The notes under the pieces were generated by a model, which saw only the letters and a program-made list of their open reading frames with translations, was not told the origin of the DNA and did not search any database. The position numbers were made by a program, and so were the translations under genes. A stretch of 9,945 nt of DNA from Calditrichaceae bacterium (GTDB taxonomy: Bacteria; Calditrichota; Calditrichia; Calditrichales; Calditrichaceae), in NCBI GenBank assembly GCA_030622395.1, contig JAUXGF010000060.1:1-9945 (forward strand), given 5' to 3'. Below, in pieces: positions 5,878 to 9,945 of the stretch. How positions within the stretch are numbered: position 1 is the stretch's first letter; each line of letters opens with the position of its first letter.

Positions 5878-6474
5878 CTATCCCGTTAATCCTTGCGGTT
5901 TGATAATCCCGCCGGAAATAACCCACTTCATTGCTTCTTCCACACTTATGTCTAAAGCGATTGTTTTATTTTCCGGCGCCATAATAAAAAATCCTGATGC
6001 AGGATTTATAGCGGCTAAAATGAGTATGTTTAATTTTTTAACGGTATCGCCGGGCAGGTAAGTTTCACCATTAACAAACCCGATTGACCAAATATCGGCG
6101 CAGGGATATTCAACCAGCACTACTCTTTTAAATGATTGCTTTTCACTTTTTGAAAATGTTTCCAGAATTTGCTTTACGGCAGAATAGATTATTTTAGCGA
6201 CAGGAATTTTGTAAAGAACCTGCTCCCCTAAAATTAAGAATTTGCGGATAACTATATTTTTTGTCAACAGCCCGATTAGAGAGATTACAACAAGCATTAT
6301 TAAAATTCCCATCCCGATAGGCCAGAATCCTAGCTGTGGTTCTAAATAGGGGCGGATTATATTATCTAAAGAAAGAACGATAGATTTGAGTACAAAAAAA
6401 GTTATCACTAAAGGAACTACCACTAAAATCCCTGAAATAAGATACCCTTTTAATTTTGAAATAAATTTTTTCAT
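5878..6474 (-). CDS. DUF502 family inner-membrane protein
   Basis: A 198-residue protein of the DUF502 family, whose molecular function is unknown. The layout is typical: a short basic N-terminus (MKKFISKLKGYL), a first membrane helix (about 12-32, LISGILVVVPLVITFFVLK), a loop with the conserved DNIIRPYL, a second membrane helix (about 50-71, PIGMGILIMLVVISLIGLL), then a cytoplasmic domain. That domain has the family's best-kept stretches: KIPVAKIIYSAVKQILETF, FKRVVLVEYPCADIWSIGFV, and a later LPGDTVKKL. Length is close to the family's usual 200. The ATG has AAGGAG (6479-6484) four bases upstream, so the start is secure. The flanking gaps suggest a single-gene unit. Members occur widely and have been linked loosely to envelope or cell-surface traits; no substrate is known. 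Confidence 0.93.
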   Translation of the reverse strand: MKKFISKLKGYLISGILVVVPLVITFFVLKSIVLSLDNIIRPYLEPQLGFWPIGMGILIMLVVISLIGLLTKNIVIRKFLILGEQVLYKIPVAKIIYSAVKQILETFSKSEKQSFKRVVLVEYPCADIWSIGFVNGETYLPGDTVKKLNILILAAINPASGFFIMAPENKTIALDISVEEAMKWVISGGIIKPQGLTG

Positions 6475-6510
6475 TACTCTCCTTTTAAATATTCAATTAT
6501 CTTATACGCA

Positions 6511-6642
6511 GCATCCAGTAACCGGTGATCGGTAATCAGTAATCGGTATCCCCGCAAAAGCGTCCCGAATGGTCGGGAAATGTTTTATTCAAATAGATAC
6601 TGGATATTGGATAGAAAACTCAAACATCCAGCATCCAGTATC
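6511..6642. repeat. Cluster of GCATCCAGTA repeats with a hairpin
   Basis: GCATCCAGTA occurs directly at 6511-6520 and 6631-6640, and inverted as TACTGGAT near 6598-6605. The segment 6596-6612 pairs with 6626-6642 as 17-bp arms with two mismatches around a 13-base loop. Between them lie reiterated GGTGATCGGTAATCAGTAATCGG-like words (6523-6547) and a TCCCGA-ATGG-TCGGGA hairpin (6563-6578). The whole stretch separates DUF502 from the flavin reductase and looks like decayed dispersed repeats. Confidence 0.55.
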
Positions 6643-6655
6643 GCTTTCATTAATT

Positions 6656-6726
6656 AATTTACCCCGTTAAATAATATGTTTGCGCATTTTCCAATCACAT
6701 TAATTTTTTATTTAACAGGGTGAATT
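6656..6726. repeat. 19-bp inverted repeat with 33-base loop
   Basis: AATTTACCCCGTTAAATAA (6656-6674) and TTATTTAACAGGGTGAATT (6708-6726) pair at 17 of 19 positions, one exception being a T-G wobble. The core ACCC[CT]GTTAAATAA is 13 of 14. It lies 3' of the flavin reductase (stop at 6789), so it could be a transcript end, but no T-tract is placed right for it. A minimal MITE-like or REP-like element is the alternative. Confidence 0.5.
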
Positions 6727-6788
6727 TGAAAAGCTATGTTCTTAATGTTTGTTAAAAAACGGGCATAGGCAAATCACAGTATTTTCAA

Positions 6789-7316
6789 TTATGCCCAATA
6801 ATGTTTTTCGCCTAATATTGACAATATCCGCCCAAAGTAAATACGGTGATAATCTTTTTGGGAGTAGTTTTTATCTATTCCCGGATCGATAAATTGAGCG
6901 GGATTCATATCGTTCCAATAAATTTTTTGACATTCAAAAATAAGTTCAGCTTCGGCGAAGCTTGGAGCCGCTATTTTAGTGGAAGCAATAGGCGTAAGAC
7001 CCGATTCTTCAATTTTGTTGCCGTCCCTTCCGGATTTTTTACCTAATAATTGTAATGCATCGCGCCATGGCTTAGGAAAGGCGCAGAGAGTAAAAGTATC
7101 GTATCGCTCCATAAAATCATAAGTATAGCGAGTCGGACGGACAACCACCTGAACAAACGGTTTATTCCACATTACCCCAAAACTTCCCCACCCTACCGTC
7201 ATAGCGTTAAACTGTCCTTTTTCAAAATCACCGCTTGTCAACAGCATCCACTGTTTTGCCCAGAGATGATGAACCTTTACATTTAATTCATTAAAAGAAA
7301 TTGGTTTGCAATCCAT
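6789..7316 (-). CDS. Flavin-reductase-like FMN-binding protein
   Basis: A 175-residue protein with the split-barrel fold of the flavin reductase (DIM6/NTAB) family, which binds FMN and commonly passes electrons from NAD(P)H to flavin or other acceptors in the cytoplasm. Visible: WMLLTSGDFEKGQFNAMTVGWG (23-44), where the FNAMTVGWGS loop contacts flavin phosphate in the family; KPFVQVVVRPTRYTYDFMER (52-71), the second conserved strand and the RPTRYT loop; then FTLCAFP. Residues 100-130 contain the DGNKIEESGLTP and FAEAELIFEC segments usual in family members that act on pyridine or aromatic substrates or of unknown role. Length fits. The start has AAGGGA (7324-7329) seven bases upstream. No substrate can be assigned. 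It stands alone between two repeat-rich gaps. Confidence 0.88.
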   Translation of the reverse strand: MDCKPISFNELNVKVHHLWAKQWMLLTSGDFEKGQFNAMTVGWGSFGVMWNKPFVQVVVRPTRYTYDFMERYDTFTLCAFPKPWRDALQLLGKKSGRDGNKIEESGLTPIASTKIAAPSFAEAELIFECQKIYWNDMNPAQFIDPGIDKNYSQKDYHRIYFGRILSILGEKHYWA

Positions 7317-7398
7317 TTTAATATCCCTTGGCCAGTTAGTTTATTAAACAATTTTAATTAAAACAATCTAATGTAATAATCCAGCCTTTATTTCCCTC

Positions 7399-7564
7399 GT
7401 ATCAGAGTTAAGCGAAGCGGTCTCTGATACGTGACCACGTTGCCTGAAATGCTTCACTCTTACATCTGTTATTTCAATATCATCGCCCGAAACGCTTCGC
7501 CCCCCACACCTGCCGGAATAATTCCCCCGTGTGTATCAGAGACCGCTACGCTTAACTCTGATAC
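7399..7564. repeat. Inverted pair of 32-bp palindromic elements
   Basis: Copy 1 (7399-7430) and copy 2 (7533-7564) are reverse complements of each other with a single mismatch in the middle. Each is itself a hairpin with perfect 9-bp arms, GTATCAGAG and CTCTGATAC, around a 14-base loop containing AGCG-AGCGG. The 102 bp between them have no convincing gene, though a second AACGCTTCG word lies at 7490-7498. The pair resembles a REP doublet or a small MITE with 32-bp terminal repeats. No target duplication is visible at its edges. Confidence 0.75.
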
Positions 7565-7618
7565 AAGAAAAATTCCTAATTCCTGCCCTTCGGCTAAGCT
7601 CAGGGCGCCGCTTTTCGC

Positions 7619-7640
7619 GTAGAGACCCCTTTGGGGCTAC
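7619..7640 (-). terminator. Hairpin past the M14 peptidase stop
   Basis: GTAG-AGA-CCCC (7619-7629) pairs with GGGGCTAC (7633-7640) around TTT, an 8-bp stem with a 3-base bulge, 3 bp beyond the peptidase stop. No U-run follows on the minus strand, so terminator function is uncertain. Next to it (7584-7605) lies GCCCTTCGGCTAAGCTCAGGGC-type sequence with 5-bp arms, a form common in dispersed intergenic repeats. Confidence 0.35.
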
Positions 7641-7643
7641 TCC

Positions 7644-9413
7644 TCACTCCAATTCTAACCTCCGCAAAACAGCCCTGTCTGCAATTTTTCCAACCGGATA
7701 AACATTCATTTTCTTATCCCAATAGGGTGATTTTTGGTAGAACCACATTAGAATAGACCGCGGATCAGCGGCAAAAGCGGAATCGCTTTTTATTTTAGAT
7801 TCAAATTCGTTTTTTAATTTATCATCGCTTGCCAGCATCATGCGGGCGCGTTCTTCCATCACATAAGACTCCACATATTCTTTGCGTTCAAATATTGCGT
7901 TAAAAAATCCCCAGTTAACATAAGAATCCGGCGCCTGCGGCTCTAAAATATTGGCGGCTGCTTTCGCCGCTCGTTGATTCATATCAATTATCACGGAACC
8001 GGCAGGAAACAAGCGTTCTTCTTCGAAAGCTTCTACTTCAAAGCTGACCCTATGCCGGCCCTCATAAGGACGCTGTCTCCATTGAGCATTTATAAAGCGA
8101 TAAGAGTGCACATTGATTTTGGTTGGTTCCAAAAGCCGTTTAAATTTAATGCCGTGTAATTCAATACGTTTAATAACCTCCTGCCATTCTGCGGGAACAA
8201 TATACGCCTCCGGCAATTGCACCTGAATATCCGGGTCCATTTTGTTAAAAAAGGGAATACGATAGGTTAGCGGTTTATTCGAAAAGCGATACCAATCACC
8301 GCCGCTTAATTCGCTTTTTACAACTTCATATTCATAGCCTAAGAAATCAATCATTACGCTGTCTGAGCTGTGTTTGTAGGTTAAGGTGAATGGCTTTTGG
8401 CGGAATGCCGCCTGAGAGGTTAGGGAATCCGCCTTATGAACAATCTTTTTTAAATGCAGATATTCATTATTAAGCGTTTCGAGCGTATGTTCCAAAATTT
8501 TGTACGTAGCCGTTACCCGAGTTTTGTAATCTTTGAACATGTGCGTTTCAATTAAAAGACCGGGACGATTATGAATGGCTGTATAACCGTCGGAAAAGCG
8601 CGGCGGCGCAGCCCATGTGTTCATACCGCTTTTAAGATCACGGGAGCGGCGGAAAGTAACATATTGAATTATCGGGAAACCGCTTTTGTGCATGGCGTCT
8701 TCTAAAGGAGGCAGATAAGATTCCTTTATCCATTTAATCAAATTTTCATCGAGTATACCGTGAGTTTCAATTTTATATGTCATAACGTACTGGTAATCGG
8801 CGCCGTCGGTTACATGGCAATCGGCAAAAAATTCCGGCAGCCATTTGCAATACAACCGCAGAAAGCTTTGCATTTCAGGGGCGTCGGCTTTTAAGTAATC
8901 GCGGTTTAGATCTAAATTTTGTGCGGTTACCCGCCAGCCCATCTCTTCCGGTCCGTTTTGATTAGCCCTGTTATAGGCGCCGAAACGCTCATGCCCGTCT
9001 ACATTAAAGATCGGATTAAATAGAACAGTCACATGATCAATAAGAGCCGCCAGCTTTTTTGTAATAGCAATATCTCTAATCAGCATTAAACCGGCGTCTT
9101 TGCCGTCTATTTCCCCTGAATGAATACCGGCTTGAATATAAAATATCACATTACCGGCAGCGTGAACCTTGTCCGGCGTAAAATTTCCATTGCGGTCGAT
9201 AATTAATAATGGAATATCCCGTCCCTGCGGACTGCAGCCGAAAGAAGTATAATTTATCCATGTAGAAGCGTCAGCTAAACGCTTACAATATTGCACTGTT
9301 TCGTTATATCGAGGCGTTTCTTTATAGCCTGATTTTTCATAATAAGTCTGCCAGTCATTAGATTGAGCCAATAAGGCTGCCGCTGAAAAGAATATGATAA
9401 AATAACGAATCAT
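7644..9413 (-). CDS. Secreted M14 family zinc carboxypeptidase
   Basis: A 589-residue metallopeptidase with an N-terminal signal sequence (IRYFIIFFSAAALLAQS) and probable cleavage near residue 16, so it acts in the periplasm or outside. The M14 catalytic domain spans about 25-310. Zinc ligands are His98 and Glu101 in GIHSGEIDG and His200 in DCHVTDG. LDLNRDY holds Asn170 and Arg171, the pair that binds the substrate carboxylate. LLIETHMF holds Glu289, the general base. These are all the expected active-site residues, so it should be active; specificity is unknown. About 280 further residues (PFTLTYKHS to the end) form a C-terminal region with beta-rich character, found in a long-chain subgroup of M14 proteins in FCB bacteria. 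The start is ATG at 9411-9413, five bases after AGGAG. The upstream GTG (9417-9419) overlaps that site and is less likely. Confidence 0.93.
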   Translation of the reverse strand: MIRYFIIFFSAAALLAQSNDWQTYYEKSGYKETPRYNETVQYCKRLADASTWINYTSFGCSPQGRDIPLLIIDRNGNFTPDKVHAAGNVIFYIQAGIHSGEIDGKDAGLMLIRDIAITKKLAALIDHVTVLFNPIFNVDGHERFGAYNRANQNGPEEMGWRVTAQNLDLNRDYLKADAPEMQSFLRLYCKWLPEFFADCHVTDGADYQYVMTYKIETHGILDENLIKWIKESYLPPLEDAMHKSGFPIIQYVTFRRSRDLKSGMNTWAAPPRFSDGYTAIHNRPGLLIETHMFKDYKTRVTATYKILEHTLETLNNEYLHLKKIVHKADSLTSQAAFRQKPFTLTYKHSSDSVMIDFLGYEYEVVKSELSGGDWYRFSNKPLTYRIPFFNKMDPDIQVQLPEAYIVPAEWQEVIKRIELHGIKFKRLLEPTKINVHSYRFINAQWRQRPYEGRHRVSFEVEAFEEERLFPAGSVIIDMNQRAAKAAANILEPQAPDSYVNWGFFNAIFERKEYVESYVMEERARMMLASDDKLKNEFESKIKSDSAFAADPRSILMWFYQKSPYWDKKMNVYPVGKIADRAVLRRLELE

Positions 9414-9418
9414 TCTCA

Positions 9419-9425
9419 CTCCTTT
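9419..9425 (-). promoter_or_regulatory. RBS that sets the M14 peptidase start
   Basis: AAAGGAG on the minus strand, five bases before ATG at 9411-9413. A GTG two codons upstream shares its first G with the last G of this site, so ATG is the preferred start. Confidence 0.75.
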
Positions 9426-9442
9426 TTATTATTAATCCTAAG

Positions 9443-9546
9443 CCGGATAAACTGGAAGTAACAAATTTTAAATAATAAATCCAATTCTTTTTGATTTTAT
9501 TCTTCTCCGCTCCCCACCCGAGTCGCCATGCCCGCCGGTAGGCAGG
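9443..9546. repeat. Dispersed composite repeat, copy B
   Basis: The segment 9443-9475 (CCGGATAAACTGGAAG...) matches copy A at 3013-3045 in 28 of 33 positions. It is followed at 9526-9546 by a GC-rich block starting CCATGCCCGCCGG, related to the block at 3083-3103. It lies just upstream of the M14 peptidase, and its 3' part runs into the end-of-window gap. Confidence 0.55.
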
Positions 9547-9595
9547 AGTAATCATTAATTAAAAATTTCATACCGCCCCAGGCGCAGCCTCCCTG

Positions 9596-9620
9596 TGGGA
9601 ATGGGGCTTCCCATTTTTTT
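9596..9620 (+). terminator. Terminator-like hairpin with no obvious gene
   Basis: On the plus strand TGGGAA (9596-9601) pairs with TTCCCA (9608-9613) around TGGGGC, then seven T residues follow directly (9614-9620). This is the form of an intrinsic terminator. No plus-strand gene ends before it. The 5' arm can instead pair as CCC-TGT-GGG (9591-9599), an exclusive alternative, which is the layout of an attenuator. It may also be chance. Confidence 0.35.
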
Positions 9621-9945
9621 GGGTATCTTTTACTACAAACATTTCGTTCCGCTGGGACTAAAGAATTATCCGGTTTAACGTTTTTGAACCATAGCTGGAT
9701 TTAGAAAAATCCTCTCTATGCCATGATACACAAGGGATTGCAGAATCGGTTAAAAAACTTTTTAACAATTTTTCACGAATTCAACTCATAGGTGACTAAG
9801 CATAAAAAAACAATCGGTAAATATTTTTTATCGCTAAAAGATATTAAACGAGCAGACGCTATGCAACTAAAAATGAATGACGCTTGCAGCAGGGGTGGAT
9901 AGAGAAGGGTTTTATATATTTAAAAATTTTGATGTTTAAAGATTA
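9621..9945. other. Gene-free end of window
   Basis: No gene is supported. Sequence near 9628-9658 (TACTACAAACATT, TTCCGCTGGGACT) resembles the repeat-like stretch at 5714-5762. GTTAAAA and TTTTAAC around 9749-9766 form a weak AT palindrome followed by TTTTT. A 36-codon plus-strand frame with GTG start at 9792-9794 and TAG at 9900-9902 has no clear ribosome binding site and no recognisable content. Confidence 0.4.

Noticed and set aside
6563..6578. TCCCGA-ATGG-TCGGGA hairpin as a terminator
   Set aside because: Only a 6-bp stem, no T-tract on either strand and not directly after a stop codon; more likely part of the local repeat cluster.
7431..7622. Plus-strand 63-codon ORF
   Set aside because: It lies between and across the 32-bp palindromic elements and has no recognisable content or ribosome binding site.
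9358..9555. Minus-strand 65-codon ORF over the M14 start
   Set aside because: It overlaps the signal peptide coding region and RBS of the M14 gene in another frame and crosses the copy B repeat. No family resemblance.
9792..9902. 36-codon plus-strand frame with a GTG start
   Set aside because: Too short, no clear ribosome binding site, no recognisable motif; a stop precedes the GTG directly.
1..9945. CRISPR array, tRNA or rRNA gene
   Set aside because: No regularly spaced direct repeats of 24-40 bp and no cloverleaf with a TTCGA-type arm or rRNA segment were recognised by eye on either strand.

Overview
The window is AT-rich DNA, strongly so in the gaps and at the left end, from a bacterium. 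Every substantial gene lies on the minus strand. Several genes (DUF502 protein, flavin reductase, M14 peptidase) have strong AGGAG/AAGGGA-type ribosome binding sites. Gaps are long and full of small palindromes and dispersed repeat-like sequence. SmpB shows it is bacterial. The overall look suggests an FCB-group lineage such as Ignavibacteriota, Calditrichota or Marinimicrobia. That assignment is inference; no rRNA or other phylogenetic marker beyond SmpB is present.

Left region (1-2632) looks like accessory DNA. It holds an AbiE-type (type IV) toxin-antitoxin pair: a DUF6088/AbiEi-like antitoxin and an AbiEii nucleotidyltransferase toxin, joined by an ATGA overlap. The toxin is followed 33 bp later by the start of a third gene that runs off the window and may be a HEAT-repeat protein. 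The pair has what appears to be its own promoter of Bacteroidota type (TTG-N19-TATATTTG) almost touching the start codon, with a 9-bp inverted repeat over the upstream element. The host-like genes to the right use Shine-Dalgarno sites instead, so transfer from a Bacteroidota donor is plausible. Behind the module lie two palindromes, an attC-like hairpin and a conserved hypothetical gene with a WHD motif.

Middle region (2633-5877). A 33-codon plus-strand remnant of a NYN-domain (LabA-like) nuclease gene ends inside a repeat that recurs near 9443. smpB, the tmRNA partner in ribosome rescue, follows. Next come two adjacent genes I do not recognise: an acidic 272-residue protein and a 153-residue protein with eight cysteines, probably one transcription unit. 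A 57-codon small ORF and a repeat-rich gap precede a long perfect hairpin.

Right region (5878-9945) carries ordinary genes, each apparently its own unit: a DUF502 membrane protein, a flavin-reductase-like FMN protein and a secreted M14 zinc carboxypeptidase with a long C-terminal extension. Their gaps contain inverted repeats: 6596-6642, 6656-6726, and a pair of 32-bp palindromic elements in opposite orientation at 7399-7430 and 7533-7564. The last 520 bp hold repeats and an orphan terminator-like hairpin, with no convincing gene.

The best leads for something undescribed are the AbiE neighbourhood with its third gene and attC-like hairpin, the unknown gene pair at 3828-5150, and the palindromic elements in the gaps.
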